A stretch of DNA of 64,000 nt from Dendronephthya gigantea (taxonomy: Eukaryota > Cnidaria > Anthozoa > Malacalcyonacea > Nephtheidae). Shown one piece after another: positions 34,690-46,212 of the stretch (the first letter of the stretch is position 1; each line of letters begins with the position of its first letter). Under the pieces are notes generated by a model, which saw only the letters and a program-made list of their open reading frames with translations, was not told the origin of the DNA and made no database searches. Made by a program: the position numbers and the translations under genes. The DNA lies in the NCBI RefSeq assembly GCF_004324835.1, contig NW_021163012.1, positions 3,700,001 to 3,764,000 on the forward strand, written 5' to 3'.

Positions 34690-36520
34690 AAATACATCGG
34701 TTTTTAAAACAAAACAAACTTGCAAACGACTCACTCTGCAGACACTTGCATATATTTCGAAAATATCAGCCCGCATGCCCGCCGCACATCGCCTGTTTAC
34801 CACTGAACTGCGGTGCCGTAATCACTGGATGGAAATATTTTTTCATACATTTGGTGTTTAATCATAGGGCCATAGACGGCCAATTAAATGTTGTGAACTT
34901 TTATTAAGATTTTTTAATAATATATATCTAAACGTCGTCAATTTATAATAAAAATTATTATAAAGAAAGCAAGAATAATTTAAATTGGTGAAATATAGCT
35001 TATCATAATGATAAACATTTGCGTACGACTCGATAGTATAAACAGCGGATGATGTGTGTATATAAAAATATACTAAGGTTGGTAACTCTTTTGACTTTTT
35101 CAAATACACTTACGAAAAAAACTCCATATTTCCGTTGAACTACGAAGAAACCAGCAGTAAAAACCACGCTAATATAAACAAGGATAATTTAACTAACCTG
35201 TCTGCAACATATTTTGTGAAAATACATAACTTCAAACACTCGTAAACTACAGTAAACAATTTTGCAGTATTTCGCCGATTTTTTTTTTGTGACCAGTCGA
35301 GATCCTCTCGCTTCTGCAGGAAACACATTTTTCGAAATCATAACGCGGTTGTTTATTGGTTCTCGCAATTTACGACGTTAGCGTCTTGGCTTCTGTGGCG
35401 AAGTAACTAGGCCTAGCACGGCCATGTCTTTGTTTCAAAACCGATTCCAGTTGAAGTAATTTCTGATTGTGACTAGACCTTAGACCATATTATCCGATGT
35501 CATATTCATTTGAAAATCATCCGATATTTTCCTGTTTCTTCGTTTCTCGCGGACTGGAAAGTTGACTGGATGGGTTATAACGGCGCGTATTGCCAAGTTA
35601 AGGATCGCGTGCAAATTTCAACTGGACTACCCTCAATACCAGCATTATTCCGACCTACCTTGAATCCTGCACCTCTGCGTCAATCATATTTAAGAAAAAC
35701 TCGCTTTTCCATTGCGGGCTAGCTAATTTCCCGCGAGGAAATTTTATATGAACAATCCAGATTGTATATGAACCAACAAAAGAAACACGCATTAAATATG
35801 ACAATGCTTTCCAATTTTTTTGAAGAATTAGGGATAAACCCCATTTATAAATTAGAAGCGTTAATCCATTGACCTTTGTGCGCACGGACACTGTAAATAC
35901 CAAGATATAGCTAGCTTACGAAACCACAAAGACAAAGTAAAAATTTAAAGAGATTACTACGCCTACCAAAAATTTCTCTAAATCTTTCACCTCTCAACAT
36001 TTTCAGGAGGTTGGCGTTCCATATTTTCTAATCACTAAAATATCTTTTAATGGCGTAACACCACATCTGAGGACTTTCAGTAGGGCACGCGATCCTTAGC
36101 TAGGCAATAAAGTTTACATTTTACTAAAAAACAAATTTGATTTTTCAGTTTGCTATTTAAATTTTTTCCGTTCAAATTACTTTGATTACTTAGATCGATC
36201 TAGAAAGGGTATAATTATTCGTTCTTCAAAGTGGAAGTAGGCCATTAAAAATTGAAAAATGCACTTTTCTGGCAAATTTTTGCCCAAAAAACCCCAACAC
36301 AGTTTTACGGAATTTCTCACTCCTCGATCGATGCTCTTCCCATCTCTTTTGCCGCGCGTTTTATTCGCGTGGCTTCCACTATAATCAGCAAATTATATTT
36401 AAAACCTGCTTCATTCGTGCAATAACTGCATTAGTTATATGAAGTTATCTTTCCAGTTTTATTAGGAGGAAATTCAATAGCAAATGCCAGTTGCGTCAGA
36501 GCTGTACTGATTGCATTATA
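34690..36520. other. Upstream region of tomosyn; no other gene recognised
   Basis: Contains the presumed 5' UTR and promoter of tomosyn. Several short frames on both strands lack domains or splice partners. AT-rich blocks near 34880-35100 look like ordinary spacer. Confidence 0.35.
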
Positions 36521-36625
36521 CACTTACTTAATGTATGCTCCCGAGGGAAATAGCGAGTTTTGTTTTCCCGAGAGTCTCGAGGGAAAACAAACTCACTATT
36601 TCCCGAGGTAAGGTACATTAAGTGT
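36521..36625. repeat. Palindrome
   Basis: CACTTACTTAATGTATGC, CCCGAGGGAAATAGCGAGTT and GTTTTCCC on the left arm are inverted on the right, ending CATTAAGTGT. Near-perfect hairpin of about 105 bp. Confidence 0.75.
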
Positions 36626-37370
36626 TTTGTTATATAGGAACGAAAACATACATGTTACACAATAATTTCATTTAAAAAAGAAACCCACTATACTATTTTA
36701 TGACATGAGGCGGGCAACAATTTTTCACTTGTTTCCCTGGCGGGGAACATTGCATTTATTTAAAGTCATGTGACTACGAATGAACCAATCACATTTAAAA
36801 TACAAAGCACCTATATAACAAAATTCATTATAGCTAATAAGAACAAGAATCAAATAAGCGCTAATGACGCACTTACACAAATGCGTTTTCATACTGAGCA
36901 TTAACCCAAAGTTCCTTCATTTTTAAATAAAAGTAGAAACAGAGTCACTGACTAACACGCTAACTGATTTTCATTCAGTTGAGACGCGTCTAAAACTATA
37001 AAATACTGTTGTATACAATAAACTGCAAATCCTACAAATTCTACTGATCTAAGTTAAATATAGAGCGAGTTGCACCATATCGGATATCACTTTTTATACC
37101 AATTTTCATTCCTTTTTTCCACCAAAATATATTTCGAAATCGAAACCCTAGTCCAGGTCAGATCTAGGTCTCTAGTGTAAACAAAACTTAAATAGGAGTA
37201 TGAACTGTAGTTTTTACGTTCAAAAACTTTATATTTAAGACTGGCAATCGGAGTTAACGCCAGAACAGGCGTGTTGTTATATATAAACAATGAATTATTA
37301 ACTATGTAAGCAGCAAGAAAAAGAAAATCTAGTCTATTACCTAACCCAGTGTCCTTGAATGATTGTGATC
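36626..37370. other. Intergenic, with part of a dispersed repeat near 37190-37290
   Basis: No gene found. GTATGAACTGTAGTTTTTAC, AAACTTTATATTTAAGACTG and CGGAGTTAACGCCAGAACAG resemble a stretch at about 47300-47420, so a diverged repeat is shared by the two flanks of the neighbouring gene. Confidence 0.45.
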
Positions 37371-37699
37371 TCAGTCGCAATCCACACCGACATCACGATG
37401 ATGGCCACACCACGAGGTAGGATTATTCCATCCATTATGACTGCAATCCCAGATGAATGATTCATCACCAGAGCATCGAACATCAGAAAGCAATATAGGA
37501 CCACTTCCTTTGCCATAGTAAGCCCGTGCCCTGATCTTGGTCGCTCTAGAGAAACCCAACTGACGACATGTGACGTTACCGAAAGCTTGGTCAGCGTAAT
37601 CACAGACTGTGCCCCAGCCAAGTGTTGGATGATAGATTTCCACTCTTCCACTCATATTGTTACTTGAACCATTCAATCTGATTTTCAGTTCAGAGTTGG
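37371..37699 (-). CDS. SRCR-domain exon of the secreted protein
   Basis: Starts after the acceptor ttatag with ANSELKIRLNGSS, then GRVEIYHPTLGWGTVCD, CRQLGF, RCSGDES and the end VGVDCD. Six cysteines fit the group A SRCR pattern. A single exon encodes the whole domain, and the stop follows directly. Confidence 0.88.
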
Positions 37700-40600
37700 C
37701 TATAACATAGACAATTACACATGTAAGGAAAGAAATCTTCTAGTTGACTTTCAGACGCCCTCATGTCTCTTTTTTCTCTCGGGCAAATACGTACTACGGT
37801 ATATAAACGAGTACATTTCTATTAGTCCTATAATCATTCATGACTAGTTTTCTTGCCATTACTCAAAAAACAGAAACAATTTGGTTAGTCAAGGAACAAT
37901 AAATTTTGTTTAAATTAAAGACATGTTACTCATCTGATATTTTCTGGAAAAAAATTCCTGTCAGTTGCTAACAAATAAAGCCTGTATTAATACAATCATC
38001 TTATTGTTTCATGACTTCATTTTGGTTACATACTGTCAAAAGAATAATTAAAATTGAAATAAACACAACCAAAATTCAAACATTTTGTTAATTGCAATTT
38101 TGTCCCTGCCTCTTACGGACATGCATAACAAGAGGTTATCGTGGGCATTTTTTAAATATTTTAAATTTATTATATGGTTGGGGGCATTTTACTGAGAACT
38201 AAAACACTCGTAAAACTCATCACTCCTGGCATGGCCAAAACAGTATGTCGTGTCAAAAACAGTATGCCACTCGAACATAAAATCCATATTTACTCGCAAC
38301 AGTGTAATATCCTATACTTATTGAATATTGGCTCCAACCTTAGTTTTGGGAACGACTTTCGGACTATTTTATATTTTGTTAGCTCATCACATCCTTCTTC
38401 CTAAACCCGCACCTGCTTAATCTATATAACAATTGTTTTCAATATAATAAAAATGTTTTCACAGGGTAACGGGATTGGTTCTGTTTGACCTTGAAAGCAA
38501 TGGATCTTGGAGGTCTCTTTCCCCAGCTTTCTGCCTGAAATCATTGCCATTATGTTATATTTCATTCTATGTTTCTCATAGAAAAAATCGGCAAAAATTA
38601 AAGTAACGGTATCTCTTCGTTACAATTTTTCCAATGCATCATTTCGAAAACTCCCAAAAAGTATATATATAGCGTGTCGTGCCGGACGTTCAGGGAATGT
38701 GAAAAAGCAAAGAGATAAACAGGAGGGTACTCACCTGGCGCAAAATGCTTTAGAACCAACTTAATACGTTCCTCGGTTTAATAGGAGACAACACACAGGA
38801 GGGCGTACGTACATTTTGTGATGGGTGTGATAAATATGACAATCAGAAGTTTTATAAAAGTACAGAATGTTTTCTTGGCAATTTCCATTGTTATTCAATG
38901 AATAAGTATTGGTACTAACGGCCGCGATAGGGGACAATTCAAAGAGAAATTTGTTATCAGGCACATGTGGACTTGCATGAAAGCAACAATACTATATTTA
39001 AAAGGGCTTCCTTTGTTCCAGTGAAAAGTACAAAATACATTTATTACTAGACAGAAATTGAAAAAAAATCTGTTGATCATTGAAATGCTGAGATTGCCAG
39101 TAAAGCATGTAATAAAAATAATATGCGTCAACCGTATTTGGAGAAATTTTTGAGCTTATCTCCGCCAATTCGCTGTGCCGTCCCCCTGGAAAATAAGTAG
39201 ACCGAAACTGAAAAACGAATTATAAGAAAAGTTTGGGTACTTACCAGAGCATTTCACTTCGTCGAAAAATGACTTATCCTTGCACGAACAAATGTAAGAG
39301 CCTGGAGTGTTGTTACACCAGCGTTCATAACCAGTGAGATTGCATGGGGATGACATGCATTCATCAATGTCTAAACAAAATATTTAGAGTCTAAATTATA
39401 TAATTATTGGCTGAACTAATCATAAAAAAGTCGAGCAAAAGTCATGTCAACCGATCTCGAAAATTAAATGCATTGAAAATTACATTCATTGCTGAAAAAA
39501 TATCGCGCATGCTTTGAAAATCTTTGTTGTCACTAAATTAATATCACACGCAGTTATAAAGCATGCCTTATACCCACCTGTACAAGCCTGGCCACTGACA
39601 TTGAAACCACTTTCACAATGACAAGTTCGTGAACCATTGATGATCGAACAGTAGCCGTTAAGACATTTGCATTTCCCTGTAAATTAAAATCAGTGGGTAT
39701 TTTTTTACAAGTATTTGGATTTCACCGCGAAAATTAGGATTTCACCGTGAAATTGCGCGATGCTGAAAGTCTATTAATAAAATATGCACATGCTGTAAGT
39801 CTCGTGTCAAAAACACTATAGTTTTTGCCACTCGAACATAAAATCCATATCTACTCGCCACCGTGTAATATTCTATATGTATTAGACTACCTCGGAATAT
39901 TTCCGGAATACTGGCTGCATCGTGCAGAATATGGTCGAATTATATATAATACACCAAATATTCCGAGGCAGAATATTGTCGGAAAAGCTTCTGTCGATTT
40001 ATGCGTATACTTTCCTACAGGTGGTAATTTTAAATTATTCTTCAACTCATAAAAAAAAGAAGAATTCTGCACATTCCGTTTCATTATTTCGCTCTTTAAC
40101 TAGTGAACATGCAATATAATATAAACCTAATATAACCAAAGAGCAGCGTGGCACCGTCTTCAAACAACTTAGCATCAAATGTGGTATAACAACGGCCAAA
40201 ATAGACAAAACACTTCTCGACGTTTCGACCTGAGGGCCTTCGTCAGGAGAGTTAGTTAACTCTCCTGACGAAGGCCCTCAAGTTGAGACGTCGAGAAGTG
40301 TTTTGCCTATTTTGCCAGTTGTTATACCACATTTGATGATAATATAAACCTACCTTCAGGTTGCCGATTTTTGTCTACCATGAGAAGATTTTTCACAATG
40401 AAGCTTTTCGGTACAGGAATATAACGAAATATCTCTTTGCTAGAGACATTCACTTTAATAACATTGGGTAAATTCCGTATATTCCAATGAAGAAAATCTC
40501 CAATTACGTCCAATGTAGAGTCACCTGAATAATATTTCATTATTTGCTTTCTGTCATTACCATCGTAATTCATTTCGAATATCTCATTCCATTCATCCAA

Positions 40601-43600
40601 GTCTCTGAGCGCGTGTATGTACAGTCGTTTGTTGCGGTGATCAAGAGCCAGACTGTTCCCACCAAAATTGTCTTGGAACCAAAGTATTTCTTTTTCTTCG
40701 TTGGTAGCCAGGTGTTTTCGTTTAACGTTTGTACCAAAATCGTTAATCCAAAATAGATATCTAGATGGCGGACAATAAGAGTGTAAATATTACTAAACTA
40801 TCTCATCGCTACAGAATTTAGGTCAGGTTATTTCAATCACATACTTTACAATTATTGAATGAGGTTGAACATGATATGAAAAATTATCAAGCCGAAGTTT
40901 GTGGATATCAACCGAAGCCGAAGGCCTTGGCAGAGGTTGATAATGACAAACGAAGGCTTGATAATTCTTCATATCACGTGAAAACCGAATTCAATAATTG
41001 TGTATTATTTATTTAAAAGAATGATCGTTAGAACTTTCAATTGCATGTTCGCTTGAATTTGTGTCGATTTCAAATTCCCGTTTCTTTGGGACGTTGATGT
41101 CTTCGCCATTGGTGTGACACGTTTATATGACCTAGTAACGTGCAAGAAAAAATCGCGTATCGCACGTCACAACATCACACGTTGGACCTGACGATTTCAC
41201 GCAAGGCTGTGAATTCTTTTAAATAAATAACAAAACTTATTATTAATCAATGACAATCATGGTCGTGAATACTAGGATGATTTATCGCATGAAGACGATG
41301 AAATGATTTATCACCACCTGCACCAAAGATTAATAAACCACTGGAGAAATCAAAAGCCTCATTTGCGCAATTCATAAATTTTGCACGTATAATGCAGATA
41401 TTATGAAGAAATGAACATCTTCGTCGTCTAATACGTGCTACCGGACAATACGTGCTACCGGACAATACGTGCTACCGGACAATACGTGCTACCGGACAAT
41501 ACGTGCTACTGAAAAAAAAAACAAGACAAATTGAACTATGTAACGTTTGGTTAACGTCATAAATTTGGTTCAAGAATGCGTTTAATAACTAACCTAAAGA
41601 AAAGTAATTAAACTTGTAGGTACACCACGTAAGTATATAATACTGCAAAGCTTTCGGTCCGTTAACCCGGGCCTTCATCAGTGCAATTCTGAAGTGCAAG
41701 GAACAAGCAAACCGCTAAGGTTTACGATAAGGCTTATAATGAATGAACTGAAGTTTTTGAGAAATCTTACAGAGGAAAAAATAAGCGAGTTAATCATGCT
41801 CCTGTTCATTACATAGCCCACCACTCCATTATTAAAACTGAAAGTATAAGTCCAACCCTCGTCATACCAAAGACGTTGCCTCGACAATCAGTGGCGGAAA
41901 GGCCCAGATTTACTAATCAGCCTTTTCGGGCTGATTCTTGCGTTCAGAGAAAATAGGGTGGCCTTGGGTGCAGATATCTCTAAGATGTAACACAGGGTGC
42001 AGATATCTCTAAGATGTAACACAGGGTGCAGATATCTCTAAGATGTAACACAGAGTGCTCACTCCAACTGAAAATCAAAGCGTGCACCGATTTTTATGGA
42101 GAAGTATGCAGTTCAAAAAACAACCTGATACATACGTAATGAATGTTCTTACTTCCCGTGACAAGAGGCGCCAACAATGGCTCAAAGGCACTAAAGAAGG
42201 CGAGACATCAGGTCAAGGAGCGGCACGGACGGTGAAATGTGATACATATATGGACGACCAATTAAACTGTTGACATGTTGCATTCCAATAATAATGTGTA
42301 ATGTTTTTACTGTGAATGTTGCATTTGACGCATATCGATGTATTTCGATTGCCTCACTCCCAGGGTGCTGAATGTCCCTAGTTTCTATCAAAAAGTGCAT
42401 TGTTCGCGGATCTTTATCTGCGCATTGATTTAGTGCTCGAGGTATACTTGCTCAATTAAGAGGGAACAGTTTCAGCTAGGCATACCTGATTTTTTATCCT
42501 CCTGTCTTTGGCGCTAAACGATTTTTATTAACGAAATTATTTACAATATGATTTGAAATTGTTTTATTTTGTTTTCCAATTGTGGACATAAAGAACTCGG
42601 CTTCATTCCATAGGTTTATTATTATATTTCTGGTTTGAATTAAAACTTCTTGGTCTTGATGTTGGGTCGGTACTCATAACTCACTTGTTTTGCAAGTTTA
42701 AACAAAAAGAATTTCCGAATTTGAACTTCCTCACGTAATTCGTAATCTCCCCGCCCACTAGTCAATTTCCAAATATGATTCGGAACTGAGAAGTGTAAAG
42801 TTTGTTGAAACCGACTGTAATTACTAGTTTTAACCCATTTTTAAACAATTGAGAGCCATTACTGGTTTGCTGTGTTCAAGTACTCCTCCATTCGTGTTTT
42901 GATATTTGATGTTTTGCACTAGTTTTCGATCAATAGTCCTTTGTATCCCCATGTAAGAGTTTCAAAAAACGAGAAACAGAAGCCAGGGGTATAGAATTGG
43001 AAATATATATTTTGCTTAAGACACTGCATGCAACCGAGAAAGTTTAAGTTCAGGCAATTTAGGACGAACGCTCAAATTTCTATCAATTCAATTTGCCCAG
43101 CAGTGTTTCATTGTATAGGCAAAGAGCAAGTTACAGTACACAGAATCTAGGCTGGAATAGACAATGTTATCCATGACCAATGCCTCGAAAGTTGTTACAG
43201 AAATAAGCTTTTAAACGTTGTGGGTGCGTATTTAGCTACAGGCCCCACGGTTATTTGTATTTTCGTGAAACATCTATAGCTCTGATTTTGATTGTTCGTT
43301 ACTGATGAGCTGATTAAAATAATATTATACGTGAGTTTAATTGCATGTTTTCCTACAGAAGTGATATAATTATAGATATACCGCCATGATATCAGAACTT
43401 TTCCTAAAATTTAATAATAACGGGAAAGTAATGGACCGCTGAAAGTTCTTCTCAGCCAATCACTGAGCTCCATTTTACCGGAAGTGACGCTTAGCATATA
43501 ATAAAAACACATAATCAATGTCGAAACTCGTCTTGATTATCTAAATTTTGCCTATTTAATTACTCCAAACTGTCAATATGTAGAATTTCAATAGGCAGAG

Positions 43601-46212
43601 TTCCCTATAATCTTTCTTACAAATCTGACTTTATAGTGATATTATTTTTCTAATAATATTTTTTCTCATTTTATGAAAAACTCACCCTTCGATGGGGTCA
43701 ATTGCTATATCTGAAGGCCTAGGAGTTTTAATCAGCGTTCTGTTATCTTTACCGTCTAAACTCGCCACGTTAATGATATCCTTTAAGTCAGTCCAGAATA
43801 TACGACGTCCTATCCAATCAATTGTTAATGTTCGTGTCTCAGCATCCTTCACAACGATTTCTTCATAAGTACCGTCATAATTTGCCCGATGAATCTCTTC
43901 TCCGTATACGGCAATTGCAAAATATATTTTCTTATTCCTCATGTCAATGTCCAGCTTGTATATATATAGTTTTCCATCAACGACAACCGTTGTATCAAAT
44001 GTAGTTAAATCAAGAGCCAAGATTGCAGTGTGGTTCGCCAAGAACATATATTGCTCAGGATAAGGTCCTGGAAAAAGATTACAGCTGAAATCAAATGCTG
44101 CGTATTAATGCACAATAATTAGAAACAGATGTAGAAGGTCGTGCTTTCTGTTCGCTGGATAAATTAATTCGATCCAAATTTATGAGTCATAATTTATTTG
44201 TCGCTGTCCACATTTCGTGACCTGATACATACGTGATTCAAGGAAGAAAATGTTTTGATTTACGCTCTTTGCCGGCAACCGACTTCGGTGATAATCATGC
44301 ACATAAAAGTACACAACGTATACTGCCCATATATTAAAGACCCTCAACATGAATTTAACTTAGGTCCTGCGATTCCCGTACAACGCTCAGACTACACAGT
44401 AATTAAATCACAAGCTTCACTTAATCTATAATATTACAAACTTGCCATAAACTGTTTATGCAATGTAAAAATATGCCGATGCTGTACTGGACTATGAGGA
44501 CTGTACTGGACTATCCACCGTATAAAATTTGAACGCTGGAGAAATCATATTTTACCAAGCCCGTTTAGTACTAACTGCCGCCAATTTGACCGCACATTTC
44601 CTTCACTGCATGTGACCATTTAATTACCTTCTTTAAATCTCTTAGAGCAAGTGCTGTCTCAAGAACTACGGCTCCAGAAATCTGTGTACGCGTAGGGGCT
44701 TGGATGTGGGAATGGAAAAATTTTAGGTTGAGTTTCTGGAAGAGAGCGCGTAAGCTAGAGATATAAAAGAAGAGCTTGACGTATATGTGGAGGATACGAG
44801 AAGGTCTCAGCGATGTAGGAATGTGCTTTCAATAACTCCGTGTCCAAATATCGCACACAGTAAACGAAATGCTGATATGTTTCCGCTTTGAATTTAATAA
44901 TTTAGCAATTTCACGACAAGAGGTCTTAAAGGTTTTGTTGTTACAATTACAATGAAATATTTTGGTTGGTAAGCAGATTCGACTTGAAAATCTTCGGGAT
45001 TTTTAAAGGAAGGTCGGAACTGACAAAATTTTTGATAAGTTTTACATGGGCTGCTATCGTCCAACGCAAAGCCAACACTAAACTGTTTGCGAATCGTTGC
45101 CATCTGACTAACTTCTTAGCTTAGCATAGTGGACTGGTTTTTCGCTTGAAAGCTGGCGCCAATGGACATGTACGTGGCACCCTATACACTAAAAGAAATG
45201 TCTGGACTGCGTAAACATTTTAACATAATTAGGCTGTCACGTTTGTTTTATTAATGGTAGCCATATCTAACACTCACACACAATTGAATTATGATTATAT
45301 CATATCGTTAAGAATTCAAGTAATTTTATTGGTCGAGAGCAATGGTCTATAAGAGGACATGTCAGTAATGTCTGTACACGTCCTTTTATAGGTCATTGCT
45401 CTCGTGCAAAAAAATTACGTGCGTACAGAATGACGTCAGAGAAATCTTGAACGAATTTGATCAGTCATCGCTAATTTATTTTGCCAGGCAATCACATTTT
45501 AGCATGTGTCCTACGCTAGCCATGCAATAGCATTTCTTCTAATTTATAGAACAGGAAATTTTTTCGGTTCAATATTATCTAGTTGTTAAATGGGGTGCTA
45601 TTCGTCAAAGTGGTTAATCATGCAGAAACACAGCAATTAAATAGGGTTTTTATACTAACTACACACATGCACATTGCATGAGATCACTTGAAAAGTTAAA
45701 TCAGTATACAAAATGAAAAAATATAGTACGTGTGGTTAAAAGACGAACAGGTTAAATTTGAACAGTTTGTAAATGAAGACTGATTAACAGATTGCAATAA
45801 TTTTTTGGCATAATCCGCAATATTATATTTACACCTATAATACTAAAATCAGAGAATCGATCAGCCTACCGTCATAGAAGCACATCTCTGAGTGCATACG
45901 CATTCTCTCCTGGAGATATTCTTTTTCTGCCGTGCAACCAGGGGAATTATTCTCACGTCGAAGTTCAGAGAAATATCGTTGAGGTTCCTCGAGAGACCAA
46001 CGTATTTTATCAACATGTCGCTGAATTTCATCCAAGCTTTCCCGACTTTCATTCACACATCTCTTTTCCCAGTTTTTTACGTCTTCTTTCAGTTGTTTTA
46101 ATTGCTCGTCACAAATGGGAATATCTTCATTGCAATTGATCAGATTTCCACCAAAGTATATCAAGATCGTTAAAGCAAACATCATTTTGCTTGAAACGAA
46201 AGCCATTGCCAT
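37371..46212 (-). CDS. Secreted YWTD-propeller / EGF / SRCR protein, six coding exons
   Basis: Minus-strand exons 46212-45870, 44067-43686, 40760-40354, 39676-39578, 39370-39245 and 37699-37371 join in phase into 1686 nt, 561 aa. In order: signal peptide (MAMAFVSSKMMFALTILIYF, about 1-28); a charged helical, probably coiled-coil segment about 35-110; an LDLR-class YWTD-like beta-propeller about 115-377, with repeats such as RIFWTDLKD, YLFWINDFG and RLYIHALRD; an EGF module about 378-410; a calcium-binding EGF (DIDEC) about 411-452; and a C-terminal SRCR domain with six cysteines about 453-561, ending GVDCD before TGA. No transmembrane segment is visible, so it is likely secreted. I know no named orthologue with this order and give no symbol. 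The start could also be the second Met (46206). An upstream non-coding exon is possible because a cag lies just before the start. Confidence 0.82.
40172..40338. repeat. Palindromic pair of Penelope-type terminal repeats with a hammerhead-like core
   Basis: Two copies of the terminal unit lie head to head, so GCATCAAATGTGGTATAACA on the left is the inverse of the right end. On the minus strand (40251-40214) the left arm reads CTCTC, CTGACGA, GGCC-CTCA-GGTC, GAAA, CGTC, GAGAAG, which fits a hammerhead ribozyme; the plus-strand arm is less well kept. It sits in the intron between the propeller and EGF exons. Confidence 0.8.
40850..41000. repeat. Foldback element in the propeller-gene intron
   Basis: ATTATTGAATGAGGTT and ATGATATGAA with AATTATCAAGCC are inverted on the right as GGCTTGATAATT, TTCATATCA and GAATTCAATAAT. 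Confidence 0.7.
41430..41511. repeat. 17-bp tandem repeat, about five copies
   Basis: AATACGTGCTACCGGAC is repeated nearly without change and ends in a variant copy followed by poly-A. The low divergence suggests recent expansion. Confidence 0.9.
41620..41690 (-). repeat. Second Penelope-type terminal repeat with a hammerhead-like core
   Basis: On the minus strand: ATTGCA, CTGATGA, a GGCCCG..CGGACC hairpin, GAAA, GCT, T, TGCAGT, then TACTTACGTGGTGTACC. Stem I (AUUGCA with UGCAGU) pairs over six positions including one wobble. A second, plus-strand copy is at about 32850-32915. Confidence 0.72.
41966..42055. repeat. Tandem repeat, about 29-bp unit, three copies
   Basis: GGGTGCAGATATCTCTAAG with ATGTAACACA occurs three times back to back, followed directly by the BEL/Pao-like fragment. 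Confidence 0.85.
42050..42276 (+). mobile_element. BEL/Pao LTR-retroelement fossil, reverse-transcriptase fragment
   Basis: A translated block with HRFLWR, QPDTYVMNVLTS and the catalytic-type TYMDD follows the order of BEL/Pao reverse transcriptases. It is a short, clearly broken remnant, with no LTRs, gag, protease or integrase nearby. It lies antisense in the large intron of the propeller gene. Age cannot be estimated from one fragment. Confidence 0.7.
42277..43685. other. Rest of the propeller-gene intron; nothing recognised
   Basis: AT-rich sequence between the exon acceptor at 40761 and the donor at 43685. No additional exon with propeller similarity was found. Confidence 0.4.
43686..44067 (-). 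CDS. YWTD-propeller exon of the secreted protein
   Basis: Starts GPYPEQYMFLANHTAILALD after tttttccag and ends in IAIDPIEG at gtgagt. Blades include KKIYFAIAVYGEEIHRANYD and RRIFWTDLKDIINVASLDGK, typical of LDLR-class propellers. Confidence 0.88.
44068..45869. other. First intron of the propeller gene
   Basis: Contains a foldback element at 45321-45418 (GGTCGAGAGCAATGGTCTAT inverted as ATAGGTCATTGCTCTCG). No exon was found in the rest. Confidence 0.5.
45870..46212 (-). CDS. Signal-peptide and helical exon of the secreted protein
   Basis: Encodes the hydrophobic leader and a charged segment with four cysteines (INCNEDIPICDEQ, RCVNES, GCTAEKEYL, MCFYDG) and helical spacing (QLKQLKEDVKNWEKR). 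Donor GACG|gtaggc. Its joining to the propeller exon rests on splice phase, not on homology. Confidence 0.72.

Noticed and set aside
34322-34861. 179-codon plus-strand open frame
   Set aside because: It is antisense to tomosyn exons 1 and 2, whose identity and splice sites are clear.
41430-41511. Possible CRISPR-like array
   Set aside because: The 17-bp units are directly adjacent with no unique spacers, and the genome is animal; this is a simple tandem repeat.
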